This document shows positions 1-6,864 of a stretch of 13,124 nucleotides of DNA, one piece after another (within the stretch, counting starts at the first letter, position 1; every line of letters starts with the position of its first letter). The DNA comes from DASZHJ01 sp035581425 (GTDB taxonomy: Bacteria > Pseudomonadota > Alphaproteobacteria > ATCC43930 > CGMCC-115725), in assembly GCA_035581425.1 (NCBI GenBank), contig DATJVP010000185.1, positions 1 to 13,124 of the forward strand, given 5' to 3'. The notes beneath the pieces were generated by a model, which searched no databases, was not told the origin of the DNA, and was given only the letters and a program-made list of their open reading frames with translations. The position numbers were made by a program, and so were the translations under genes.

Positions 1-1
1 C

Positions 2-190
2 AAGGCCAAGACCGGCCTTCCCGCCGCCATCAACACCAGCTTCAACGTGCATGAGGAGCCCATCATCAACACCCCCGAGGAGGCCGCAGAAGCCCTCGTC
101 GACAACCGCGTCGACTACCTCCTCACGGAGGACGGCGTCTATGGCGTCAGGGGACGCGACGCATCCGCGGGCGGCGTGAAGAACGCCTAG
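2..190 (+). CDS. NodU/CmcH-type carbamoyltransferase, C-terminal end only
   Basis: Only the last 62 codons lie in the window; the gene begins to the left. The frame starting at base 2 reads KTGLPAAINTSFNVHEEPII and then NTPEEAAEAL, the hallmark C-terminal block of the carbamoyltransferase family (NodU, CmcH, TobZ type). Members transfer a carbamoyl group from carbamoyl phosphate, through carbamoyl-AMP, onto hydroxyls of sugars, Nod factors or antibiotics. The C-terminal YrdC-like domain contains the INTSFN and EP.....P.EA segments seen here. The tail ends in a short variable stretch and a TAG stop. The next gene, an O-acyltransferase on the same strand, starts 39 bp on, so the two are probably co-transcribed and may decorate the same glycan. 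The family is clear; the substrate cannot be told from this fragment. Confidence 0.88.
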   Translation, partial: KAKTGLPAAINTSFNVHEEPIINTPEEAAEALVDNRVDYLLTEDGVYGVRGRDASAGGVKNA

Positions 191-229
191 CTCGCCCGCG
201 GGGCAGTCAGCGGAGGTCGATCGCCCGAA

Positions 230-1594
230 ATGCTCTTCAACAGCCTGCCATTCCTGCTGGGCTTTCTGCCACCGACGCTCCTAGGCTATTGGCTCCTGCG
301 CGACCATGCGAGCGCGCGGCTCTGGTTCCTGCTCATCGCCTCGCTCGTCTTCTACGGCTACTGGGATTGGCGCTTCACGCCGCTGCTCGTTGCCTCGATC
401 GTCTGCAACTGGCTTGCGGCCGAGTTTTTCTTTCGCCGAGCCTCGCGCGGGATACTCGTGGCGGCGATCGCCGGCAACTTGCTCTGCCTCGCGCTCTTCA
501 AGTATCTCGGCTTCTTCGAGGAGACCTTTGCCGGATTGACGGGATGGCAGGGCGAAATCCTGCGCCTGGCGCTCCCGCTCGGCATCAGCTTCTTCACCTT
601 CCATCACATCATCTATCTCGCCGATCTCCTGCGCGGCACAGCGCCGCGTTACCGTTTCCTCGACTATTCGCTCTACATCGCGCTGTTTCCGCAGATTCTC
701 GCGGGCCCGCTCGTCCGCCACAGCGAGATCATCCATCAATTCCCGGCGCCGCCGCACCGTCCGGGCTGGGAGCGCCGCTTCGCGCAGGGGATCGCGCTCT
801 TCCTCATCGGCCTCGCCAAGAAGGTCCTGCTCGCCGATGCGCTCTCTGCCACGGCGGACCCCATTTTCGCCAAGGCGGCGCAGGCGAGCATCGGGACGGG
901 CGAGGCCTGGACCGGCGCTCTCGCCTTCCCGCTGCAGATCTATTTCGATTTCTCCGGCTATTCCGACATGGCGATCGGGCTATCGGCCATGCTCGGACTG
1001 ACACTCCCCGTCAATTTCAACGCCCCCTACCGCGCGACGAGCCTGCGCGAGTTCTGGCGCCGCTGGCACATGACCCTTTCGCGCTTCCTGCGGGACTATC
1101 TCTACATCCCTCTTGGCGGCAACCGGCACGGGCTCGCGACGCAGATCGCGGCACTGATGGCCACCATGGCGCTCGGAGGACTTTGGCACGGAGCCGGCTG
1201 GACCTTCGTCATCTGGGGCACGCTGCACGGGCTCGGCCTCGCCGCGGGCGTGCTCTGGCGCAGAGGACTGCCGCCCTTGCCCGCGCCGGTCGGCTGGGCG
1301 CTGCTGATGGTTTTCCTGCTGGTGACTTGGGTCTTCTTCCGAGCGCCGTCGCTTGCCGCCGCCGGCAATGTCTTCGCCGCGATGCTCGGAAATGGCGCGC
1401 CGGGGCCGGTGCTGGGGCTGCGCAGCATCGGGCTCGCCGCCGCGGTGGTCTTTCTCGCTCCAACGAGCCAATCGCTCGCCGCACGCATCCAGCCCTACGC
1501 CTGGCTCGCGCCCTCCGCCGCGCTCGCGACGGTGCTGCTGCTGCTGAAACTCGGCGACGGTCCCGCCTATGAATTCATCTATTTCCGATTCTGA
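230..1594 (+). CDS. MBOAT family O-acyltransferase (AlgI/DltB type), first copy
   Basis: A 454-aa polytopic membrane protein that probably moves acyl (usually acetyl) groups across the inner membrane for O-acylation of an exported polymer. It starts MLFNS like most AlgI-type proteins and has hydrophobic segments throughout. Family signatures visible: LPLGISFFTFH (115-125), FPQILAGPLVRH (153-164), QIYFDFSGYSDMAIG (236-250), FWRRWHMTLSRFLRDYLYIPLGG (from 275) and LGGLWHGAGWTFVIWG (from 315). His280 is the histidine of the WRRWH motif and His320 the conserved MBOAT histidine in LWHGAGW; both are present. Length is slightly short of the usual 460-510 aa because the C-terminal region is compact. 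A GGAGG lies 13 nt before the ATG, a little far. It follows the carbamoyltransferase by 39 bp and overlaps the next gene by 26 bp, so the two are likely translationally coupled. The acceptor is unknown. Confidence 0.93.
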   Translation: MLFNSLPFLLGFLPPTLLGYWLLRDHASARLWFLLIASLVFYGYWDWRFTPLLVASIVCNWLAAEFFFRRASRGILVAAIAGNLLCLALFKYLGFFEETFAGLTGWQGEILRLALPLGISFFTFHHIIYLADLLRGTAPRYRFLDYSLYIALFPQILAGPLVRHSEIIHQFPAPPHRPGWERRFAQGIALFLIGLAKKVLLADALSATADPIFAKAAQASIGTGEAWTGALAFPLQIYFDFSGYSDMAIGLSAMLGLTLPVNFNAPYRATSLREFWRRWHMTLSRFLRDYLYIPLGGNRHGLATQIAALMATMALGGLWHGAGWTFVIWGTLHGLGLAAGVLWRRGLPPLPAPVGWALLMVFLLVTWVFFRAPSLAAAGNVFAAMLGNGAPGPVLGLRSIGLAAAVVFLAPTSQSLAARIQPYAWLAPSAALATVLLLLKLGDGPAYEFIYFRF

Positions 1595-2591
1595 GCGCGA
1601 GGGCCTCGCTTGGCGCCGCTGGCTCCGTCGCTATGCGGCATTTACGGCTGCGATCGCCCTCGTCCTCGCGGCAGCGATCCTCGCCCTCGACCCCTACGAC
1701 ACCGGCCGTTTCGCCGTCTTCCCGAGCCGCGGAGTGCCGCATTTCGGCCAACGCCTCACCGTCGCGAGCATTGCGCGCTCGCCCGAGATCGACGCCGCCA
1801 TCATCGGCAATTCGACGGCGCAGCTCATCGATCCCCACCGTATCGGCACCGGCACGGGCCTGCACATGGCCTCGCTGGCCATTCCCGGCACCGGTCCTGC
1901 AGAGCAGCTCGCGGTCCTGGGCTGGCTCCTGCGCCGGCATCGAGGACCGGCGCTGCGCGCGCTCGTCATGGGGATCGACGGCTCCTGGTGCGGCAGCGAA
2001 AGCGACGTGGCGCCGCTTTTTCCCTTCCCGTTCTGGCTTTACGGCGAAAGCCGGCTCGACTACGCCGCGCGCATGCTGCGCCTCCAGGGCCTCGAGCATG
2101 CCTTTCGCAAAGTGAAGTTGCTGCTGGGCACCGCGCCGGCCGAGCAGGATTTCGGCTACGACGATTACGACTCAAACAAGCCCTGGGACGAGGCGGGATT
2201 CCGCGTGCGGCTCGCCGAGCGGCGCATTCGCCGCGCGCCGGATCCCGACGCGGAGGCGAATTCGGTGCACGCGCCGATTGCGGAGCTCTCGCATCTCCTG
2301 CAATCGCTCCCGCCGCGGGCCGCCGTGGTGCTGGTGCTGCTGCCCGTCCATCGCACGGCGCTGCCTCCGCCCGGTAGCGCCGAGGCTGGGCGGATGGAAC
2401 GCTGCAATGAGGCGTTCGGCTCGCTCGCCGCCAAGCGGCCGCACACAGCGATCGTCGACTATCTCCACGACGGTGAGATCGCCGACCGCGACGAGAACTT
2501 CTGGGATGCCGTGCACTATCGAACGCCCGTCGCCCGTCGCCTGGAGGCCGACATCTCCGCCGCCGCATCGCGCCTCATGGCGGACGAATAG
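1569..2591 (+). CDS. Single-pass SGNH-hydrolase-like protein, MBOAT partner
   Basis: A 340-aa protein with a basic cytoplasmic N-terminus (WRRWLRRY, 16-22), one hydrophobic helix (about 23-40) ending in LALDPY, then a periplasmic domain. I read it as the acyl-accepting/transferring partner of the preceding MBOAT, in the manner of AlgJ/AlgX or DltD. Evidence for an SGNH fold: AAIIGNSTAQ (76-85) after a beta strand occupies the GDS nucleophile block with Ser82, and WDAVHYR (312-318) supplies a C-terminal Asp313-x-x-His316 dyad. No other domain is recognisable, and the middle is divergent. The ATG lies inside the end of the MBOAT gene, 26 bp of overlap in another frame, which supports coupling and this start. 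It ends 6 bp from the stop of the facing operon. The role is inferred from fold motifs and position; the family match is less certain than for the MBOAT. Confidence 0.75.
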   Translation: MNSSISDSEREGLAWRRWLRRYAAFTAAIALVLAAAILALDPYDTGRFAVFPSRGVPHFGQRLTVASIARSPEIDAAIIGNSTAQLIDPHRIGTGTGLHMASLAIPGTGPAEQLAVLGWLLRRHRGPALRALVMGIDGSWCGSESDVAPLFPFPFWLYGESRLDYAARMLRLQGLEHAFRKVKLLLGTAPAEQDFGYDDYDSNKPWDEAGFRVRLAERRIRRAPDPDAEANSVHAPIAELSHLLQSLPPRAAVVLVLLPVHRTALPPPGSAEAGRMERCNEAFGSLAAKRPHTAIVDYLHDGEIADRDENFWDAVHYRTPVARRLEADISAAASRLMADE

Positions 2592-2597
2592 ACTGAG

Positions 2598-3719
2598 CTA
2601 ATCCGTCGCCTCTGCGCAGGCGAGCGGCTTTCCCTCATAGCCGGGACCACCCGCGAGGAAGCGATCGCGCCACTCCCGAACCTCGCGCCCCTCACGGTCG
2701 AGGTACGCGTCGAGATCGGCCGACACGATGCGGCTGCTTCCGGAGCGCAAGGCCGCGACGATCAGGTCTCTCACCCCCGGCGAGAAGTGGTTGTAGTCGC
2801 GGAAGTTCCGGAGGTCCCCGCCGATACAGGACATCGTGTCGAAAGCGAAGACCGTGACCTGCGGGCGCGTTGCCGCCCCCGCCGTCAGCAGGCGCAGGAC
2901 GAGCGATCGGCGCGCAAAATCCACGGGGCCACGCCGTGCGATGTCCATATAGGAGGTCGGCGCGAATACGATGTCGAACCGCGCTTCCGGATGCGCGTCG
3001 ACGACGGCGAAGATATCGTCTCGAATTGCGCTTTCGATCTGGGAAGCGTTCGTCGGGCGGTCCGCGCCGACGATCGGCGCCCCCGGCACCAGCTCCGCGC
3101 GAAGCTTGGCGAGGCTCGCGGGCGAGTTGAACTCGCGGCTCGCCTCCGTGAATTCGCCGGGGGTCATGTAGAGCATCTCGATGTTCGGGACGCCCGCCTG
3201 GGTACCTCTGACGATCCGCGTCGAGCTTAAGACGGCATCGTGGTTGAAGAGATAGTGTCGAAAGCCCCACCGCGTTGAGTCCGAATAAAGGTCGGCCGGC
3301 ATCTGCACCTGCTCCATCCAGAGCGGATCCCAATAGCCCCGATAAACCTCCCAGAAGACGTGACGGACCTTGCCGGTCGCGAGCGCGGATTCCGCCACGA
3401 GCGCGAGCGCATCGGCGTTCCCGCCGCGAATGGTGAGGCCCAGCGCACTCCTGCCGCCAAGCGCTGCGCCGATCTCGGTCGGTGGGTAGCCCTCGGACAT
3501 CGAGGTGCCGATCACGATCGAATCGTACTCGTCGCCGCGGCCGAGATATTGATGGATGAGACCGGCATCCTGGTAGCGATCGTTGCTGATGAAGAGAGCG
3601 GTACGCAGGAAAGGTCGATGAAGGACCTGATAGGGGTCGATAGCGAGCACGAGCAGCGCGGGCAGAACAACTGTCGCCGCCACCATCCACAGCACGATCC
3701 GGACCATCCGCCTGTGCAT
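2598..3719 (-). CDS. Single-pass SGNH-hydrolase-like protein, partner of second MBOAT
   Basis: A 373-aa protein from the ATG at 3719. The open frame extends upstream, but those codons lie inside the MBOAT gene and look non-coding; ATG 3707 is an alternative. A basic N-terminus (MHRRMVR) is followed by one helix (about 8-27) ending in LAIDPY, the same motif that ends the helix of the facing copy, then a periplasmic domain. SGNH-like features: SIVIGTSMSEG (67-77), with Ser73 at the nucleophile site and Thr in place of the usual Asp of GDS, and DYNHFSPGV (308-316), giving Asp308 and His311. FWEVYRGYW (122-130) lies between them. The gene starts 10 bp after the MBOAT stop on the same strand, with no strong Shine-Dalgarno sequence, suggesting coupled translation. 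It probably transfers or hydrolyses acyl groups delivered by the MBOAT; the substrate is unknown. Confidence 0.78.
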   Translation of the reverse strand: MHRRMVRIVLWMVAATVVLPALLVLAIDPYQVLHRPFLRTALFISNDRYQDAGLIHQYLGRGDEYDSIVIGTSMSEGYPPTEIGAALGGRSALGLTIRGGNADALALVAESALATGKVRHVFWEVYRGYWDPLWMEQVQMPADLYSDSTRWGFRHYLFNHDAVLSSTRIVRGTQAGVPNIEMLYMTPGEFTEASREFNSPASLAKLRAELVPGAPIVGADRPTNASQIESAIRDDIFAVVDAHPEARFDIVFAPTSYMDIARRGPVDFARRSLVLRLLTAGAATRPQVTVFAFDTMSCIGGDLRNFRDYNHFSPGVRDLIVAALRSGSSRIVSADLDAYLDREGREVREWRDRFLAGGPGYEGKPLACAEATD

Positions 3720-3729
3720 AGGTGGGCGC

Positions 3730-5250
3730 TCAGAAATTGTAATAGATGAACCGGACGATCCGGTTCGGCAGGTAGAGCATGTAGTAGAGCGGCACGATGC
3801 TCGCGATGGTCGCGAAGCTCGTCCAGATGAAGGTGGGCTTCCAGCGATACCAGCGCGCACCGTCCTCGCCCATGAGTTGCTGGGTGTTGGGAGCGAGCCA
3901 GACCAGCGCCAGGGCCACCGCTATCCAGCTAAATATGTCGATCGTCGTGAGCGCGCCGACATGCTTGTCGGGAGCAACCGCGATCCAAGCCGGGAGCGCG
4001 CCGTGCTGAGCAAGCCAAGCTCCGGTCTTCTCGCTGACGAGCACGCCATTGCCGCCAACGAGCCCGTGGAAGATGTTTCCGGCACTCGCGAGGCTGTCGG
4101 CGCGGAAGAGCACCCAGGCGAGCGCCACAACCATGAAGGTGAGCGCACCTGCGCCGAGCCGCGCGAAATATCCGCCCTCCTGCCGCCACCCCAGCATCGC
4201 CTTGATCCCGCGCCAGAGGTGGTTGAGGCAGAGATAGACGCCGTGCAGAGTGCCCCAGATGACGAAGGTCCAGCCGGCACCGTGCCAAAGCCCGCCCAGC
4301 AACATCGTGATCATGAGATTGACGTAGCGCCGCACCGGGCCTTTGCGGTTCCCGCCGAGCGGCACGTAGAGGTATTCACGCAAGAAGCGCGAGAGTGTGA
4401 TGTGCCAGCGCCGCCAGAATTCGACGATGTTCACGGCCTTGTATGGTGAGGCGAAGTTGAGCGGAAGCTTGACGCCGAACATGAGGCCGAGCCCAACGGC
4501 CATGTCGGAATAGCCGGAGAAGTCGAAATAGAGCTGCATGGTGTAGCCGAGACAGGCGGCCCAGGCCTCGAGGAAGGTCACGAGCTGTCCAGCCTTCGCC
4601 GCGGCGTAGACGGGATCGATCTTGGCAGCGATCGTGTCTGCGATCACGACCTTCTTGAAGAGCCCGATGCTGAACCAGGTGAGGCCGAAGGCGAGATCCT
4701 GCCAGAGGTCCTCGCGTCGCATGAATTTGCGGAACTGCGGCATGAGTTCGCTGTGGTGGACGATCGGTCCCGCGATCAGATGCGGAAAGAACGTCACGAA
4801 GAGCGCAAAATCGCTGAAGCGCGCATCCTTCACCAGGCCGCGCCAGGAATCCACGAGATAGGCGATCTGGGTGAAGGTGTAGAACGAGATCGCCAGCGGC
4901 AACACGATCTCCGGGCGCGCGATCCCGAATCCGAAGGCATCGTCGAGGCTGCCGATGAAAAAGTCCGTGTATTTGAAGAAGGCGAGGCACCCGAGATTGA
5001 GCGCGACGCCGAGGATGAGCCAACCTCGCGACGCGCCGGCGGCTTGGAGGCGCAGGCCGATCGCGTAATTCACGCCGATCGAGGCCCCGAGCAGCAGAAG
5101 ATAGACCGGCCGCCACCACGCGTAGAACACGATCGAGGCGATCAGCAGGACGAGGAGAGAGGCCTCGATCGAGCGGCGATGGACGTAGGCGAAGAGGAGG
5201 AATACGGCCGGCAGAAACAGCAGGACGAAGACGACCGAATTGAAGAGCAT
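3730..5250 (-). CDS. MBOAT family O-acyltransferase (AlgI/DltB type), second copy
   Basis: A 506-aa polytopic inner-membrane acyltransferase, full length for the AlgI type. It starts MLFNS, with GAGGGA just before the ATG. Core motifs: LPLAISFYTFTQIAYL (117-132), FPHLIAGPIVHHSELMPQF (155-173), QLYFDFSGYSDMAVG (239-253), FWRRWHITLSRFLREYLYVPLGG (from 278) and LLGGLWHGAGWTFVIWGTLHG (from 317). His283 and His323 are the two conserved MBOAT histidines. It ends FIYYNF, close to the FIYFRF end of the first copy. The two are clearly paralogues sharing the catalytic core but diverging in loops and in the longer C-terminal part here (about 385-460). It heads a two-gene - strand operon with the SGNH-like gene 10 bp downstream. 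It should export acyl groups for O-acylation of an envelope or secreted molecule; whether it acts on the same target as the first copy cannot be seen. Confidence 0.93.
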   Translation of the reverse strand: MLFNSVVFVLLFLPAVFLLFAYVHRRSIEASLLVLLIASIVFYAWWRPVYLLLLGASIGVNYAIGLRLQAAGASRGWLILGVALNLGCLAFFKYTDFFIGSLDDAFGFGIARPEIVLPLAISFYTFTQIAYLVDSWRGLVKDARFSDFALFVTFFPHLIAGPIVHHSELMPQFRKFMRREDLWQDLAFGLTWFSIGLFKKVVIADTIAAKIDPVYAAAKAGQLVTFLEAWAACLGYTMQLYFDFSGYSDMAVGLGLMFGVKLPLNFASPYKAVNIVEFWRRWHITLSRFLREYLYVPLGGNRKGPVRRYVNLMITMLLGGLWHGAGWTFVIWGTLHGVYLCLNHLWRGIKAMLGWRQEGGYFARLGAGALTFMVVALAWVLFRADSLASAGNIFHGLVGGNGVLVSEKTGAWLAQHGALPAWIAVAPDKHVGALTTIDIFSWIAVALALVWLAPNTQQLMGEDGARWYRWKPTFIWTSFATIASIVPLYYMLYLPNRIVRFIYYNF

Positions 5251-5369
5251 TCCCTCAGGATTCCCTGCCTGACAGCCCCGCTCGCGCCCTCTCCAGGGTT
5301 CGCCGTGTCAACGGAATCCCTCTTGGGCCACGCCCGATGCTAACGCCAGGTTCCGACGACCTCAACCGC

Positions 5370-5915
5370 TCAAGACGAGGCAGTGGGCGCAGCCGCGTGT
5401 CTACCCGGATGCACGGCGCCACAACTCCGGCATCGACGCTTCGCCTGGCTCCCATAGAAATCGTCGAAGAGCGGCGGGAGGTCGTCGACGAGGCTCTGAA
5501 GCTGAACCTCGACGCGGTGGACCAGCGCGCTGCAAACGAGGCAATACCACTCGAAGCCGTCGAGCATTCCCGCAGGGCGGTGACGCTCGATCACGAGACC
5601 GATGCTTCCGGGGATCGGTCGCTGCGGCGAGTGGCGGAGATGCGGCGGGAGCAGGAATATCTCGCCCTCGCGGATGGGGAGATCTCGCGGCCTGCCGTCC
5701 TCCATCAAGCGCAAGGTCATATCGCCGCGGAGCTGGTAGAAGAATTCCTCGAGTGGATCGTCGTGATAGTCGGTGCGCGCGTTGGGCCCGCCGACGACGG
5801 TGACGATGAAGTCCCGGCCGGGCCAAATCTGCGCATTGCCGACGGGCGGCTGCAGCAGATGCCGGTGCTCCTCGATCCAACCCGCGAGATTGAGCGGCGG
5901 CGACGGGAGACTCAT
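5370..5915 (-). CDS. nbaC: 3-hydroxyanthranilate 3,4-dioxygenase
   Basis: A 181-aa cytoplasmic cupin dioxygenase that opens the ring of 3-hydroxyanthranilate to 2-amino-3-carboxymuconate semialdehyde in kynurenine/tryptophan catabolism and in NAD or 2-nitrobenzoate routes. The catalytic iron ligands His51, Glu57 (in HDDPLEEFFYQ) and His95 are present, as are the substrate-binding residues Arg47, Arg99 and Glu110. These positions match my recollection of the Cupriavidus metallidurans enzyme numbering. The bacterial rubredoxin-like second metal site is intact, with CLVC (125-128) and CRSC (162-165). The ATG at 5915 has GGAG 8 nt upstream; longer in-frame starts would run into the divergent gene. 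Other kynurenine-pathway genes (kynurenine monooxygenase, kynureninase, semialdehyde decarboxylase) are not in the window. It is divergent from a YciI-like gene across 72 bp, and 119 bp separate its stop from the second MBOAT start on the same strand. Confidence 0.95.
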   Translation of the reverse strand: MSLPSPPLNLAGWIEEHRHLLQPPVGNAQIWPGRDFIVTVVGGPNARTDYHDDPLEEFFYQLRGDMTLRLMEDGRPRDLPIREGEIFLLPPHLRHSPQRPIPGSIGLVIERHRPAGMLDGFEWYCLVCSALVHRVEVQLQSLVDDLPPLFDDFYGSQAKRRCRSCGAVHPGRHAAAPTASS

Positions 5916-5987
5916 GGGGTCGTCTCCAATTGGTCCACAGTGCGGTCGCAGCAGTGATAGCATGACCGGAGCCGGAGGTGCCGCGGA

Positions 5988-6302
5988 ATGCTCTACATCA
6001 TCTATCAAGAGGACAAGGAGGGCGCCGAGGCGATCCGCGCCGCCGCCAAGGAGAGTCACCTCGCTTATCTCGGTCGGCACCGAGACATCCTCGTCCTAGG
6101 CGGCGCCCTTCTCGCCGACGACGGAGTGAAGCGCCTCGGGAGCTGCCTCATCATCAACGTCCCCGACCGCGCCGCCGCCGAAGCCTTCTCGTCCGAGGAG
6201 CCCTTCCGCAAGGCCGGACTCTTCAGGAGTGTGAAGATTACGCGCATGCGCCGCGGCCAATGGAACCCGGCGGCCGCTCCGCGGACCGCCGAGGGCAGCT
6301 AG
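5988..6302 (+). CDS. YciI-like protein (YCII-related domain)
   Basis: A 104-aa protein with the ferredoxin-like YCII fold: a starting strand LYIIYQ, then R...HLAYLGRHRDILVLGGALL (17-42), CLIINVPDRAAAEAFSSEEPF (53-73) and KAGLFRSVKITRMRRGQW (75-92). His24 is the conserved histidine of the family, with Asp33 or Asp44/45 as a possible partner. YciI-type domains are related to muconolactone isomerase-like folds and often sit beside catabolic or stress genes; the biochemical role is mostly unproved. The ATG has GGAGG 9 nt upstream. It is divergent from the 3-hydroxyanthranilate dioxygenase, so a shared control region and a helper role in handling reactive semialdehyde products are possible, but that is inference from position. 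It converges on the exported-protein gene with 11 bp between stops. Confidence 0.85.
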   Translation: MLYIIYQEDKEGAEAIRAAAKESHLAYLGRHRDILVLGGALLADDGVKRLGSCLIINVPDRAAAEAFSSEEPFRKAGLFRSVKITRMRRGQWNPAAAPRTAEGS

Positions 6303-6313
6303 GACTGGACGCC

Positions 6314-6673
6314 CTATCTGGACCAGGGTGCCGTCAGGAAGTTGTCGGGATTCTCCGTCACGACGAGGTGATTGGCATCGACGATTTTCAAGGCGACAGT
6401 CCCCGAGCCCCGAGTCGGACCTTGGGGAACGTCGACCCATCGCACGCGGACGATATTCCCCACCACGAAGCCGCTGGCGACGTTCGTCCAGGCCGGCTGC
6501 GTCGCGGATGGCGTTCCGTACCACCAGATTTCCGACGCGATCTGACGCACGTAGAAGGTGGCCCCCGTCGAGGTATGCCACACGCCCGTGAGCTCCGAGA
6601 ATTGCGCCCGGGCGATGCCCGGCCATGCCGAGATGACGGCCAGCGCGACTATGACCAATATGCTCTTCCGCAT
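6314..6673 (-). CDS. Small exported protein of unknown function
   Basis: A 119-aa protein with a clear Sec signal peptide: MRK, a hydrophobic core ILVIVALAVISA, and an ARA site predicting cleavage after Ala23. The mature part (about 96 aa) starts QFSELTGVWHTSTGATFYVR and alternates hydrophobic and polar residues in strand-like blocks (IWWYGTP, VGNIVRVRWVDVP, GSGTVALKIVD, HLVVTEN). This suggests a small beta-barrel or lipocalin-like fold, similar in style to the GVW...YYVRQ-type secreted proteins. No cysteines and no catalytic motif are visible. GAGGGGG lies 4 nt before the ATG, fixing the start. It is monocistronic, converging with the YciI-like gene. An inverted repeat lies about 25 bp upstream of its start. 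I do not recognise a named family with confidence. Confidence 0.75.
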   Translation of the reverse strand: MRKSILVIVALAVISAWPGIARAQFSELTGVWHTSTGATFYVRQIASEIWWYGTPSATQPAWTNVASGFVVGNIVRVRWVDVPQGPTRGSGTVALKIVDANHLVVTENPDNFLTAPWSR

Positions 6674-6694
6674 GATGCCCCCTCTGATTGCCGG

Positions 6695-6716
6695 TCGAGC
6701 TGTCTCGACAGGCTCC
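6695..6716. repeat. Short inverted repeat upstream of the exported-protein gene
   Basis: The sequence TCGAGCTGTCTCGACAGGCTC contains TGTC-TC-GACA flanked by GAGC and GCTC arms with one unpaired G. It lies about 25 bp upstream of the - strand start at 6673 and could be an operator or 5' leader hairpin. There is no homologue to compare with, and a repeat of this size can occur by chance. Confidence 0.3.
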
Positions 6717-6864
6717 GCGAAATGAATTCGGCGAAGTTCGTGCCTACACCAATCGATGGTACGCGACGGGCGTTGTGGGTGTCGACGCCTGATCCGGATC
6801 GTGCCAATGGCCCAGTTTGGTCCTATCGTGAAAACGGATCTTCCTCGCCAATGGGTAAAGGATC

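Noticed and set aside
289..1572. A long + strand open frame (427 codons) lying inside the first MBOAT gene in another frame, and similar long frames antisense to it
   Set aside because: Arg/Ala/Pro/His-rich translation typical of shifted frames in GC-rich genes, with no ribosome-binding site. The MBOAT frame carries all family motifs.
2692..3690. A 332-codon - strand frame overlapping the second SGNH-like gene
   Set aside because: Low-complexity Arg-rich translation in a shifted frame; the other frame has the signal anchor, Ser73 and Asp308/His311 motifs and the tight link to the MBOAT.
5337..5957. A + strand open frame antisense to the dioxygenase
   Set aside because: It is a Glu/Arg-rich antisense shadow; the - strand frame matches 3-hydroxyanthranilate dioxygenase at every catalytic and metal residue.
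5916..5987. Operator for a shared regulator between nbaC and the YciI-like gene (CAGTG copies and GGTC/GACC ends)
   Set aside because: The repeats are short and imperfect, and no convincing -35/-10 pair could be assigned to either side.
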